From assembly GCA_004431415.1 (NCBI GenBank), contig QPMI01000628.1, positions 37,847 through 101,846 on the forward strand: DNA of 64,000 bases, written 5' to 3'. Each line of letters starts with the position of its first letter. The first letter of the stretch is position 1. Of this stretch, positions 21,301 through 32,397 are shown in pieces. The position numbers and the translations under genes are program-made. This DNA is from Cyanophora paradoxa. Its lineage: Eukaryota; Glaucocystophyceae; Cyanophorales; Cyanophoraceae. Under the pieces are notes generated by a model. It was given only the letters and a program-made list of their open reading frames with translations, made no database searches and had not been told where the DNA came from.

Positions 21301-24300
21301 GACGCCTGCGGCGAAAGGAACGGGTACGTGAGCGAGAGAGCCAGGGAAGCGGCGGGGGAGGGTGGCTGAGCCGGAGGGCTTGTGTCTTTTTATCCATCTC
21401 GTGGATCTCACTGTTAGCTTTTTGGGCCGCGCACCTTGCCCTTCTTGGCGCCGGAGCTGCTGCCCTCGTCGGCGGCCGGCGCGCCCTCCGCCTTCAGCCT
21501 GTCCCGAGATCGGATCAGATCGGATCGGATCAGATCAGATCAGATCTGACCTGATGCGGTCGCCGTCCTCGACGTCGAGCAGGTCGTAGACCATCGCCTG
21601 CGCGGACATAAGGCTCGAGAAGGCTGACAGGAGCGCGGCGGGGCGAGCGGGGGCCGGCCGGGCCGGGGCGGGGCCGGGCCGGGGCGGGCCGGGCCGGGGG
21701 CCGGGCGGGGGCAGCCGCCTTCGTGGGTGAAGCACGACCCGATAGATAACTCTCTCTTAGTTCTCTCTTAGGCGCTGGGCCGGGGGCGGGGGCGGGAGTC
21801 TGCCTGGTAGGGGTACTCGTGGGTTACTAGCAGACTAGTACGAGGACTAGTACGAGGCTTCGAACATCGTCTCTCGGGGGGCCGGGGGCGGGCGCGGGGG
21901 CGGGGGTTTGCCTGGTAGGAGTACTCGTGGGTGAGGCAGGCGACGGCGTCGACGGAGCGGTCCAGGATCAGCAGCGTCGCCGGCTGCGGCGCCGTCGCCT
22001 GCCCAAGGAGGAAGGGGAAGAGGTTAGGAGGCGCTGAAACACCCTCTTCCAAACTTAGACCTTAGACCCTTAAACCCTAAAGGGGAGGAGGTCGGGAGGC
22101 GGCGACCGGACGGGTCGCGCTGGAAGAAAGACCTCCCCCAGACTTTAGAACGTTAAAGCCTGGGAAACGGAGGGGAGGGGTCGGAGGCCGTAGTTGAGGA
22201 GGGACACGAGGCGTCCCAATGGCGTTCCTAGGGCCGCGCAGGACCCCTTCCCCCCCCCCCCCCCCCCGCCCCCTCCCCCCCTTCCCCCCGGGCGCGGCGG
22301 GCGGACCTTGATCACGCCGCTCTTGCAGGCGGCGGACCCTTAGACCCTTAGAACCTTAGAGCCCGGGGATCGGAGCTTGGATTAGAGCCCTTAGCGTCTT
22401 AGCTTCGGCTTCTTAAGCTTCATAGCATCAGAATCCCCTTGAGCTCGCTCTTAGCGACTTCACAGCGGCGGGCGGACCTTGATGACACCGCTCTTGCAGG
22501 CGGCGTCGATCTTGCTGGCGGCGAGCTTCGCCAGCTCGGCCGCGACCTGGCCGGCAGGGCGGGGCGGGGCGGGGCGGGGCGGGGCCGGCGTCAGTCACGC
22601 GGGCGAGGGGAGCTCGAGGGCAAGCTTAATTGAGAAGCCGGCGCTGAGCAGCTCGAGGATAGTCGCTCGCTAAGCTGACCGCTTGAGGAGCCCTAGCGCT
22701 TAGCGAGCTTGTGGAGCTCATGAAGCTAAAGCTTGAGTAACTCAAGAAGCCGAAGCTGGGATCGAGGGGCGGCTAAACTAGCTAAGCTGACCTGGGAGTG
22801 CGAGTCGTGGCGGACGACGGGCTATGAAGCTTAAGAATCGTTCGCTATGAAGCTATGAAGTTTCTAAGAGCGAGCTTAAGGAGATTATGATGCTATGAAG
22901 CTTAAGAAGCCGAAGCCAAGCGGACCTGGGAGTGGGAGTCGTAGCGGATGATGGGGTTCTCGCCCAGCGTTGCGCACAGCGTCATCAGCTGCGCCCCCGC
23001 CGGCGTCAGCGGGGGGCGGGAGGGAGGCGGGGCGAGCCGCCGAGCCCGGAGGCCGAGCTAGGAAAGCTGTAACGGAGGGAGGCGAGGAGAGCCGCCGAGC
23101 CCGGAGGCCGAGCCAAGGTAAATCGAAGCATCTAAGATGCAAGCCAAACTCGGCCCTTCTCGTTAGGCCTTAGCTTAAGCTGAGGCGGGCCGAGCGTGGC
23201 GTCTGCGCCCGTCTAGCCCGGATCGCCCCTCGCTCGCGCGCGTGAACCTTTTAAGGCCTCTAAGCCTCTAGATAGGCCCTGCTAGATAGGCCTCGAAGCA
23301 GAGGTGGGCCTAGCCTGGCGTCTCACGCGCCTGGACCATGGTGCGGTCCAGGAGCCCCCAGAGGCCGAGCTAAGTAGGTTAAACCGTAGCACCTAGGCTA
23401 GGCGAGCTAGGCGAAGCTGCAGCATCTAAGATGCAAACTAAACTTCTCAGTCTGGCCGGTGCGGTCCTTCTAGATGGGCCTCCAAGCAGACCTGGACCAT
23501 GGTGCGGTCCTTCTCGATGGCGGCCTCGCGCTTGCCCTGGAAGTCCGGCGAGAAGAGCAGCGCCAGCGAGTCCGGCAGCTCCTCCTGGGCTGCGAAGGGG
23601 GGTAAGGGGAGGACGGGGGGGAGAGGGGGAGGGGGGTACTGCGCACTCTTGGCGCCGCCGGTGCCCCAGAAGCGCAGGAGGTCGGGCGGGTCGAAGAGGA
23701 ACGTCGACCCCTTCTCGCTCCCCTCGTACGCTGATCCGATCCGATTCCAATCAGATCGAATTCTTCGAGTTCGAATTCGAATTCGAATCTTAAATTTGCG
23801 TACCCAGGAACTCGAGGTAGACCTCCTTGACCGTCCGGATGCGCTTGATGAGCGGATCGCACGTGCGCAGCTTGCGGAAGAGGTCGTCGCTGATCTCTGC
23901 GCAGCGGGCGGGCGTGTCAACAGGACGGAGAAGGACCGGCGGAGCGGAGCGGGCGCGGGCGCGGGCGCACTGGAGGTGATGAAGAGGTGGACGGCGGCGT
24001 ACTGGGGCCGCTTCGCGTCCTTAAAGTCTTCGCAGAGGGCGTCGATAGAGCGCGCCGTGGGCGAGATGATGTAGATCGCCTCCATCTGGGGGCGCAGCGC
24101 CCCGCGTCGGAAGGCTGCTGCGGGCGCGCGGCGCGGGCGCGGCGGCGGGTGGGCGGCGGGCGGACCTCGGAGAGCGGCTGGCGCTTGGCCTTGCCCTCCG
24201 GATCGATCTTTTCCACGACTGCGCGGCGCGGCGGTCGGCGGCGGGGCGGCGCGGCGCGCGGCGGGCGGCGCGGGCCGGGGCGCGGCGCGGCGCACGGGTC

Positions 24301-24565
24301 ACGCCCTCTTCCATGATATCATACATGCGGCAGGCGGCCGAGACGATGCGGAGCGTGACCGCATCGCAGACGACGACCTTCCAGCCGCTCGACGGCTTGA
24401 CAGAGCGCACGATGTCCTGCAGGAGCCCTGCGCCGCGCTCACAGTGAGTTGCCGCGCGGGAGAGGCGCGGCCGGCCGGCGCACTCTCTTTGACGAGCTCG
24501 CGGAGGCTGCGCGCGCGTGAGCGGGGGTTGGCGGCGGTCGGCGGTGGCGCGGCGGACCTCGGCAT
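18326..24565 (-). CDS. Sec1/Munc18-family vesicle-fusion protein (about 18 exons)
   Basis: SM proteins bind syntaxin-type SNAREs and control membrane fusion in the cytoplasm. Start ATG at 24,565; an 8-base first exon joins a 23-base exon (24,484-24,506) to give MPSLRELVKE, then RLLQDIVRSV and WKVVVCDAVTLRIVSAACRM (24,296-24,427). Later blocks in family order are MEAIYIISPTARSIDALCED (about 24,088 down), DPLIKRIRTVKEVYLEFL, LMTLCATLGENPIIRYDSHS (22,926-22,990), AAELAKLAASKIDAACKSGV, ATLLILDRSVDAVACLTHEY (about 21,920-21,990), AMVYDLLDVEDGDR, VLGENDALWQ, RHSHVAECMNSVVDQFNDYL, YSLHMTLLKNCMAKFHELDL, RSPEDKMRLLMIYIITQ, PYELSRYQPHLRTILE, GPRVIVFVAGGVTF and ILVGSTHVWTPNKFLRAM. It ends with an acidic tail, stop at 18,326-18,328. 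The order and the late VFVAGGVT and GST..WTP..FL motifs fix the family; which transport step it serves cannot be told. Phase suggests one intron of only 19 bases near 18,600. Many introns hold duplicated exon ends. Confidence 0.85.
19205..19270. repeat. GATCN pentamer array
   Basis: Imperfect tandem pentamers GATCA/GATCG/GATCN. Similar arrays occur at 20,049-20,083, 21,507-21,550, 28,026-28,060 and 28,117-28,149, all in intron or intergenic positions. Confidence 0.85.
19775..19798 (-). repeat. Intronic echo of Sec1 exon end (ITQ)
   Basis: A 24-base perfect copy of 19,900-19,923 (CACCTGGGTGATGATGTAGA...), the exon end plus donor on the minus strand, located downstream in the following intron. 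The neighbouring GGCGCTGGACCCCGC segment also occurs three times here (19,719; 19,752; 19,841). Confidence 0.85.
20186..20218 (-). repeat. Intronic echo of Sec1 exon end (LEKLSRLEQ)
   Basis: A perfect 33-base copy of 20,311-20,343 (GACCTGCTCGAGGCGGGAGA...). The intervening stretch has reiterated AAGCTTCTAGATCCC and CTAAGATC units. Confidence 0.85.
20621..20648 (-). repeat. Intronic echo of Sec1 exon end (AKELLAK)
   Basis: Diverged copy of 20,697-20,724 (ACCTTGGC..AGAGCTCCTTGG), again just downstream of the real exon in transcription direction. Confidence 0.8.
21799..21825 (-). repeat. Intronic echo of Sec1 exon end (HEYSYQ)
   Basis: TGCCTGGTAGGGGTACTCGT repeats 21,909-21,934 with one change, and the flanking GGGGGCGGG tract is duplicated with it. 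The real exon here is followed by GCAAAC, a GC-type donor. Confidence 0.8.
22293..22334 (-). repeat. Intronic echo of Sec1 exon end (ACKSGVIK)
   Basis: About 41 bases repeat 22,465-22,505 (GCGGCGGGCGGACCTTGAT...) with two or three changes. Confidence 0.85.
22789..22820 (-). repeat. Intronic echo of Sec1 exon end (IIRYDSHSQ)
   Basis: About 32 bases repeat 22,924-22,955 (GACCTGGGAGTG.GAGTCGT) with four changes. Confidence 0.8.
23330..23349 (-). repeat. Intronic echo of Sec1 exon end (DRTMVQ)
   Basis: CCTGGACCATGGTGCGGTCC repeats 23,491-23,510 exactly. A further partial copy of the same exon lies at 23,458-23,478 (GGTGCGGTCCTTCTAGATGG). Confidence 0.8.
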
Positions 24566-25054
24566 GATCAGATGGTCAGTGCTGTAGTCAGGGAGGTCCT
24601 CGAGCGGGAGGCCGATGCTCCGACGAGAGCCGTGGAGGTCCGAATGGGCCGGGTGGTCTGAGACAAACCCGTGCCCTGCGCCGCGGCGGACGTTGAGAGT
24701 TGTGCGAGGCCTCTTCGACCCCGGAGGCGCGCACCGTCGAGAAGACGAACGGAATCGGTTGCCCTACCTAGTGGTTCGTACTTCACGCTGAAAGCGGCGG
24801 CGAAAGGCGCGCAGTCAGAACCGAACAGAAGCGAGGCCGGGATGGCCGCAGGAGGGCGCCGGACCTTGGGTAAGGACTCTCACCCCTTTCGCTCATACAA
24901 AGCAGCGGTCAGCGTGACTGCCGACCCCGCCGACGAGCTTAATGCGCTGTACCCGTCGCAAGTTCGTCCCCCCTGCAACCGCTGTTTCACGCACGGGCTC
25001 CGCGGCGGGCCTTTGAGCACTCGGATCAACGGATTGGATGCGCTAGCTACGATC
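24566..25054. other. Divergent intergenic region (Sec1 / RING-kinase)
   Basis: About 490 bases between two start codons facing away from each other, so it should hold both promoters. I see no clear TATA box. Open frames across it have no recognised domain. Confidence 0.5.
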
Positions 25055-28000
25055 ATGGCAAGCGGGGATGTGGACTGGAGCCCCGACTGCCCGCTGTGTG
25101 AGGAGTTGTTGCGACAGCCTGTCGTGCTACCGTGCGGGTACGGCCCGGAGCGGGCATGTTTAAACTCCGTTTCGAGCCTTTCCGATCTCTGAACCACTCT
25201 CCGGGCACCGCCGCCTGGCAGCTGCTGCTTCTGCCTGCAGTGCATCAAGAAGTTGAAATCGAGAGTTTGCCCGCGCTGCGGACCTCCGAATGGCGTCCCG
25301 CAGACTCTCAAGGTCCGCGAAGCCTCGAATACGCGGCTGCGGTGACGCTGCACGCGCACCTCGAGCCCGCTGACGCAAGACACGCGCAGGTCTGCGGCGT
25401 GCTCGCCGGCGCGCTCAAGCGCATCCAGCTCCAGGACAAGGCGCGCGATCCTTCTCTCCTCCGCCCTGCCGCGCTGACGGGGGCGCGGGCAGGTGGGCGG
25501 GAGCTTCACGCACGTCGACCTGGGCGAGCTGGAGCTGGCCGAGCTGCTCGGCGAGGGCAGCTTCGGGAAGGTCCGAGGCTCGGGCGCTGCGCTCCGGCAT
25601 CGCGCGTGCGCCCTGACTTCGTTCGCACGCGCGCAGGTCTTCCTCGCGCGCTGGAACGGGATGTCCGTCGCGTGCAAGTTCCTCCAGGAGGCCGGCACCG
25701 ACGAGCTGCAGGCCCGCCCCGGATCGAATCCCGGATCGAATCTCTTCGCCCCGCCCCGCCCCGCCCCGGCTAAGACGGGGCGCGCAGGCCTTCGAGAAGG
25801 AGCTCGCCGTGCTGAGGTACCCCCCCCCCGCCCGCGTTCGATCTTTGTACCCCTCCGCCGGCCCCTCAGACCGCCCGCAGCCGCCTGAGGCACCCCAACG
25901 TCGTGCTCCTCCTCGGCGCCTCCCTGGACCCCGTGCGCCCTGTACCCCCTCCTCGTCCACCCCCCCCCCCAACTTTCGGCCGCAGCCGATGCTGGTGACG
26001 GAGTTCTGCGCGGGGGGCACCATCGAGGGCCTCATCGCCGCGGCGGCACGTACCCCCGTCCCGCCTCCCCCCCCTCCCCCCCTGCTTTCCTCACGTACCC
26101 CCCCGCAGGGCCCGCGGGGCCTGGAGCGGGACCTTGCGTACGCAGTCGCCCTCGACGTCGCCCGCGGGATGCAGTACCTCCACTCCCAGGCCAGCGTACC
26201 CCGAAAACGGGATTCGATCCGGCTTTGACGTACCCCCCCTTACCCCGCGCAGGCCATCCTCCACCGGGACCTGTGCTCTCATTCCCCTACCCCGCCCCTC
26301 CGCCTGCGCTGACGCCCGCTCTTCCTCGCCCGCGCCCGCAGGAAGACGGCGAACGTGCTGGTGGACAAGAGCGGGCGCGCCAAGATCTGCGACTTCGTGC
26401 GCACGCCCCCGCTTCTACCCCCTCCGCCGGCCGCCGACCGGGGGCGCCCCCTCCGCGGGGCGCAGGGCATGTCGCGCATCAAGCAGATGAAGACGATGCG
26501 GGCGCGGCGCTCCAGCGGCAACCTCAGGGGCGGAGGCGGGCCCGTGAGCCTAGTCACCCAGGCCTTTGGTGCACTTTCCCTTCCTCCTGTCTATTTCCGG
26601 CCGCCGAGTCGCCGCGCGCTTTCAGGTACCCCCCAGTACATCGCGCCCGAGATCTGGCGCGGCGGCGGTGCGACCTCGTACCCCCCCCCCCTTTGCGCAG
26701 CGCGGCCCGTGGCGACGTACCCCTCCCCCCGCGGCAGAGTTCGGCCCCAAGACGGACGTTTTCGCGTACGCCATCGTGCTCTGGGAGATCCAGTTCGGGT
26801 ACCCCGCCCGCGCTCCTTCCCCCCTCAGTCTCCCCGGCTCACGTACCGCCCCAGGCACGAGGGGGAGCCGTACCCCGAGTGCCACGACATCCCGTCGCTC
26901 TCGGCGTACGTGAAGCGGGGCCTGCGGCCGGCCGTACCCCCGAAGCTGCGGCGGGACCCCCTGGTCCAGGTGCGCGGGGCCGGGCGGCGCGGGCGCGGGC
27001 TAGATTCGATCCGCCGCGTCCCTCCCTGCACCTTAGGGCGAGGCCGATGCGTCGTGTTCCGCCTAGCCATCCCCTCCGCCTCTTTGATTAGATTGCTCTC
27101 GCATCCGGATCCGCGCCTCGGAGCGATCCTCTCCTCCGCCTCCGCCTTCGCGGAAGCCGTCCAGCGTCGCCCCCGCCCGCCCCATCGCAATCGCCCCCGC
27201 CACCCCGCGCCTCGCATCGCCCAACCCGACATGACGTCCCGCCTCGCGCGCGGCCCGCGCAGCTGATGCGGCGCTGCTGGGCGCACGACGCGGCGCGGCG
27301 GCCCGACTTCGCGGAGGTGACGGCGGCGCTGCGGGGCCTCGCCAAGGGCATGAAGCGCGCCAGCTCCACCTTCTACGCCCCGGGCGCCTCGGTGCGCGAG
27401 GCCGGCGGGGGCGGCGCCCCCTTCTCTTAGCGTCTTCTTATAAGCGTCTTCAAGCTCCCGCGGCGTTCTCTAACGCGGCGGGCCGGGCGCAGCTGGCGAT
27501 AGCGCGCCTGGGGAGCTCGGGCTGCCTCGCCCGCCTCGGGGCCGCCCCCTCCTCGGACGCCGACGCCGACGGGGCGGCGGAGGCGGAGGCGCCCCTGCCC
27601 TCGCCCCGCTCGCAGGGTTCCCGCGTCCTCGTCGTCGCCAAGGGCCGCCCCGGCTGCTTCTGGACCATCAGCGCGCACCCCCCTTCCCTTCCGCCCCCCC
27701 GCTCTAACCCCGTACCCCCCTGCGAGCAGGCTCGGCGGTGGTCGCGGCGCACGGCGGGCAGACCATCCAGGTGCGAGGCGTAGGGGGGGTACAGGGGAAG
27801 GGGAGGACACGGGGCGCCGCCCCCCGCTCCTCAGCGGGCCGAGCCTCGCCACGTCGGCGACTGTAGAGGGCACAGGGGAACTAGGGAAAGGGGGCGCCGC
27901 CCCTTAGCGGGCCGAGCCTCTTAGAGAGGGAGGATGGAAGACGCTTATTAGAATAGCGCTCCTGACGCTCCTGTATGGGTAGTGGGCTCCGCCCTTGTAG

Positions 28001-29432
28001 CTCCTCACGGATCCCGGATCCCGCGCGCGGATCTGATCTCATCTGATCTGATCAGATCCCCTTTTAGCCGAGTGGGCGCGAAGAGCGGATCCCGCTCGCG
28101 CATCAACCTCGCGCGCGGATCGGATCTGATCTGATCTGATCTGATCTGATGTCCGCCCCGCCCCGGATGCGCAGGTGCACCCGGGGACGTACGAGGAGCC
28201 GTGCACCATCACCGTCTCCAAGTCGCTCCGCATCGAGGGTACCCCCCCTTCCCTTCCTTCGTTGTCCGAGGCTCCTCTGAGGCCAGACGGGCGGCCCCGC
28301 GCAGGCCTCTGCGACTACGCCGAGGACGTCGTGGTACCCACCTCCCCCCGTCCTTTCGCTCCCCCTCCCCTCGATCTCGCCGCCCGGCCAGGTCGGGGTG
28401 GGCCCGGAGGCCGTGGCCCGGGGCTTCCCCGTCTTCGTCGTCGACGCCCCGCGCGCCCACGTCACCCTCTCCAAGGTCCCCCCCCCCCCCCCCCCCCCCC
28501 CCCTTCCTTTAGTTGTTCGAATTAGACAGTGTTAACATGACCTAACCTTCCGGTCCCTTCGTTCGCAGCTCCACCTGCGGGGCCGCCTCCCGGCACCGAC
28601 GCCGGCGCCGGCGGAGCTCCGGGCCTCGACCCCCAGCGAGGCGGACGGGCCCGGCCCCGGCCTGGGCTCCCGCGGCCGCTCTGCCGGGAGCCGCCGTGCA
28701 TCCGCCGGCAACCTCTCCCCCGTCCGCGAGGGTACCCCCCGTACCTCCTCCCCCCCCATCCGGATTTGATCCGATCCGGCTCGCAGCCGAGGAGCGCGTC
28801 TCGGCGTCCCCGGGGCGCCCCGTACCCCCCCAGGATGACGCCCCCCTCGCCTCCTCCTCGGCCTCGTCCGCCGCGTCTGCTTCCGGCGCCGCGGGCCGGC
28901 CGGCCTCCTTCTCCTCGTGCTCCTCTTCCTCCCCCCCTTCGGGCTGCGAGCGGTCCCTGTGCGCCGTCTCCGTGCGCGAGGCCGCCTCGTTCTTCCTCGA
29001 GGACTGCATCGTCCACGACTTCGAGGCGCGCATAAGCTCCGGCGGCTTTCTTCCTATTAAAACTGCGGCTTCTTCTTATAAAAACGCGGCTTTCTTCTCA
29101 TAAAAACGCTTCTTTTAATCTGAAGCTTAAGCTCCGGGCGGCCCTCTTAAGCTTTCTGTGCGCGGCCCTGACCGTCTCTTCTTCTTCCTCCTCGGCCCCG
29201 CAGGTGGGCCTGATCGCGAAGGGCGTGGGGAGCTGCATCGTGGAGCACTGCGACGTGGGCCACTGCGGCGTGGGCGTCCTCGCCCACAGCGCCGGCGCCC
29301 TCGCCCTGCGCCACTCCGTCGTCCACGACTGCGCCTCCGTCTGCGCCCTCGCCAGCGCCTGCCGCGAGATCGACACCGCTCGGAGCCTCTTCTGGTCCGC
29401 CCCGGGCTCCCTCCGCGCCGAGGGCTCCGCCT

Positions 29433-29466
<34 letters not shown>

Positions 29467-30321
29467 TCTCGCGTCGGCGGCGCAGGGGTACCGCCCCCGC
29501 GGCTGCCGGGCGAGGCCGGCGGGCCGCGGGAGCCGCGGCGGGCAGCCTGGGCGGAGCTCGAGCGGGGCGCGCTGAACGTGCCGGGGGGGCACGCCGGCCC
29601 TGCGAGCAGCGACGGGCTGGCGCGGGCCGCCGGCTGCGCCACGGGCGTCTGCGTCGTCGTCCAGTGCGACTGCTTCCTCGAGGTCGGGGTGCGCGACGCG
29701 ACTGCTTCCTCTCTGCCTTCGTGCCCGACGCGCGATCGCGCGCTGCTCAGGCCGACCTGGACGACGGGGCGAGCACGTGCGGGGGCGGCTCGTTCCTGGA
29801 CCTGCCGCGGGCGGCGCTGGAGGAGCAGCAGCGGCAGCTGCTCGGGAGCCCGCGGCGGCGGCGGCGGCAGTGCACGGCCAGCGAGCGCGCGGCCGCCGGC
29901 ATCGAGGTGCGCGTCGTCGGCGCCTCGGACGACGACGAGGGCGCCCCAGGCGCCGCCGGCAACGACAGCGCCGCCAGCAGCGGGCCGCCGAGCCCCCGCG
30001 CGGGCCCCTGCCCGCCCCGCCGGACCCCCGGCGGCCATCATCACGGTCACCCCGCCGGCCCGGGCGCAGTCCCCGCGGGCGCCGGCGCGGGCGGCGTTGC
30101 CGGCCGAGACCGAGAGCGGCGCGGCGGCGCGGGAGGCGGCGCTGCGGCTCGCGCGCTCGGGCTCGAGCCCGGCGCCGGCCGCCGCCGTCGAGTCGCCGCG
30201 GATCGGCGGGCTCCTCCGCACCGCCCGCGGCTCCCCGCTCCGGGTCAAGTTCAGCAGCGGCGCCCCCCTCAGCGAGGAGGAGGCGGGCGGCGGCCGCGAG
30301 AACGGCGCCCGGAGCCCCTAG
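25055..30321 (+). CDS. RING finger + TKL-type protein kinase + parallel beta-helix protein
   Basis: Start ATG at 25,055. Exon 1 gives CPLCEELLRQPVVLPCG; the next joins as CCFCLQCIKKLKSRVCPRCG, a RING-like cross-brace whose usual His is Cys (C4C4). The kinase follows: LGEGSFGK (25,553-25,570), VACKFLQEA with the catalytic Lys, LRHPNVVLLLGASLDP, LVTEFCAGGTIEGLI, HRDLKTANVLVD (25-base motif across a splice, catalytic Asp), CDFGMSRIKQMK (DFG), GTPQYIAPEIW, DVFAYAIVLWEIQFG and RRPDFAEVTAAL. All catalytic residues are present and resemble Raf/MLK-like TKL kinases. An in-frame TAG at 27,428-27,430 would end it, but a phase-0 splice from GGCGCCTCG|GTGCGC to the exon at 27,491 avoids it, and no ATG precedes that exon. 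The next exons give VLVVAKGRPGCFWTIS, VAAHGGQTIQ, VHPGTYEEPCTIT and repeated short beta-strand turns (VGLIAKGVGSCIVEHCDVGH near 29,205), typical of right-handed beta-helix domains. The end is at TAG 30,319-30,321 after GGGRENGARSP. Several introns appear to be GC-AG. Whether it is one gene or two is inference. Confidence 0.7.
28117..28149. repeat. GATCT pentamer array
   Basis: Near-perfect GATCT repeats within an intron of the kinase/beta-helix gene, about 57 bases after a related array at 28,026-28,060. Confidence 0.85.
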
Positions 30322-32390
30322 CGCAGTGCTTGTGGGTCCACAGTGCATTGTAATAAGCTTTAAATTTGGTCGGATCGATCGATGTCTGCATGCATCTTTG
30401 TCCATGCAGCCGTACTACGGTATACGTAGCTTTAGCCAAAGGCCCTTAGGCTAAGCCTTGAAGGTTCGTCAAATTCGCGGGGCGGGGCGTTTCCCGGAGT
30501 CCGAAGTTCGTTTTTGACGCTTTTCGCGTCGACGTCGTTAGCGTATACGTAATCGCGCCGCCGGCCTAGGCCTTGGGCGCCAGGCGCCGCCAGCTGCAGC
30601 GCCGCGCGCCGCCGGGCCGCCGGTTCCAGCTCCGGGCTCCGGTCCGGATCATCGGATCTAGGCTCCAGCGCGCTCCAGCGCGGCGCGCTCCGCGGCCGGG
30701 ATTCGCACTGTCCGGCAGTGTACGTGTCAGGCGCTGTCCGTCTTGACTCCGCAGCCTGGACCGGTCACGGTCCCCCTGGCTCACGGGTACCGGCGTTACG
30801 GCGGCGTACCGCACTGCAGCTGGCGCGCGCAGGCGCTGCATGCGCATGTGTTCCGTGTAGGGTTGGCCAGTTGAAATTTCAAGCCATTGAAAATACATTG
30901 AAATTGTATTTTCAATTGCAATTTCAATGACGCCCGTTGAAATACATTGAAATAGAATATAAAAATAATAATAAAAAATTTCAGGAGGGGTGAGGGCATC
31001 GCCCCCACGGTGAAAATTGCTCATTCGGCCCCCCCGCCCAGTGGGACGGACAGAGACAAAAAGGTGGGGGAGAGAGGGCTGTTTCTACAGCTAGGCTAAG
31101 TATACCGATGCTACGTATACGGGCCAGGATGTAGATGCAGCCGGCGGCGCCGGCGGAGGGTCGAGGGAAGGGACGTCGACGTTGTCCCGTTTTCGCTCCC
31201 TCCCTTCCCCTTCCCAGCACCTCCGGACTTCCCAGGAGCCCTCCCAGCCCGTAAAGAGGCTCACAGAGTGAGAGTGAACTCGAATAAAGACAGTTGAGAG
31301 TGAAAGAGACTCTCCGCAGTGCGCAGGGTCTCTGCAAATGCTGCACTGCCGTTTGAAATTTCAATTGAAAGTTCAAATCTTTCAAAGGGTCGATTTTCAC
31401 GCCCGACCCGGTCCTCCCCCGTCCTCCACCACCACCTCACATCCTCCCGCCCCATACTCCTCCGATCCCCCCTCTCCCGACCGACATCCTCCCGGTCCTA
31501 CGAGCCCGGCGGCTCTACCAGGCCCGCTCCTGCATGAGCGCGCCCCCACCCCCGCGCCCCCCGTGCCGACGACACGGCGGGCCGTACCCTAGCGTGTACA
31601 GATTGGCTTAGGTTACAGAGTGCCTTCCCGGAGGCCATAGCTTGCTAGGTATAGTCACAGCTGCAGTCGTCTAGCCGTCCGCCAGTTTTTTCAGACCTTG
31701 CTGCCCCTCTCGTCCTTGGGTAGTCATTCCTTCCTCGTGTAGAACCTCCCCTGTACTGCAGCACTAGACCTAGCCCCGGGGTAGCCTTTCCAGTTATCTT
31801 CACATCCGAGCTCCACCCGGTCGGATGTCCGAAAGGCTTAGTCCCGTAGGCTCATCTCTCGACTTGACACAGATGGACACCTCAGTTACATCCCTAGCCA
31901 TTTGTCTCGGTGTGTGCGAATTCATACGATAAAGGGTCGATTTTCAGTTTCAACGCCAATTTTCTGTATTTCATGAAATTCACCAACCCTAGTTCCGTGT
32001 GGAAATGATACCCGTGTGAAATCACTTTTCCACACCAGGCCTCGTGTTGTTTTGATCATGCATGTGTCCCGGTGTGCCGGCTGTGCCTGGGCCTTCGCCC
32101 TTCCAAAAGCGCTTCCAAGACTCCGCGGGGCCGATTCCATTTAAGAACGTGGGCTCTGCGGCTGGTCGGCTGGCCAGCTGGCCTAGCCGAGTCTTCGGCT
32201 CCTAGCTGGACTCCGGGAGGCTGGTTGCCAGCTGGCCGGCCAAGGTTTCGCTGGAAGCTGGCGGCCAGCCCCGGGCCGCTGGCAGGGCTTCGCCGGCTTG
32301 GGCTGGCCCGCTAGCCAAAGGGAGAGCTGGCTGGCCAGCCGCCAGTGCCCTAGCTATAGCGCGGCCTGCCGCGGGAATTAAGTTCGCCGG
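30322..32390. other. Intergenic, AT-richer patch, no gene supported
   Basis: At 30,862-30,985 a patch rich in TTGAAAT / ATTTCAA motifs in both orientations can fold on itself; related pieces are at 31,349-31,390. The phrase AAAGGGTCGATTTTCA is present at about 31,384 and 31,931. Open frames here have no recognised domain. Confidence 0.5.
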
Positions 32391-32397
32391 AAACTCA

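Noticed and set aside
22050-22085. Telomere-like CCCTAAA
   Set aside because: A single unit among variable TTAGACC repeats; not a telomeric array.
27428-27430. Kinase stop codon as the certain gene end
   Set aside because: A phase-0 splice upstream of it leads to an exon without its own start, so the stop may be intronic; kept as an open alternative.
29098-30405. 435-codon minus-strand open frame
   Set aside because: Arg/Ala-rich low-complexity shadow of the beta-helix gene on the plus strand; GC-rich DNA keeps all frames open.
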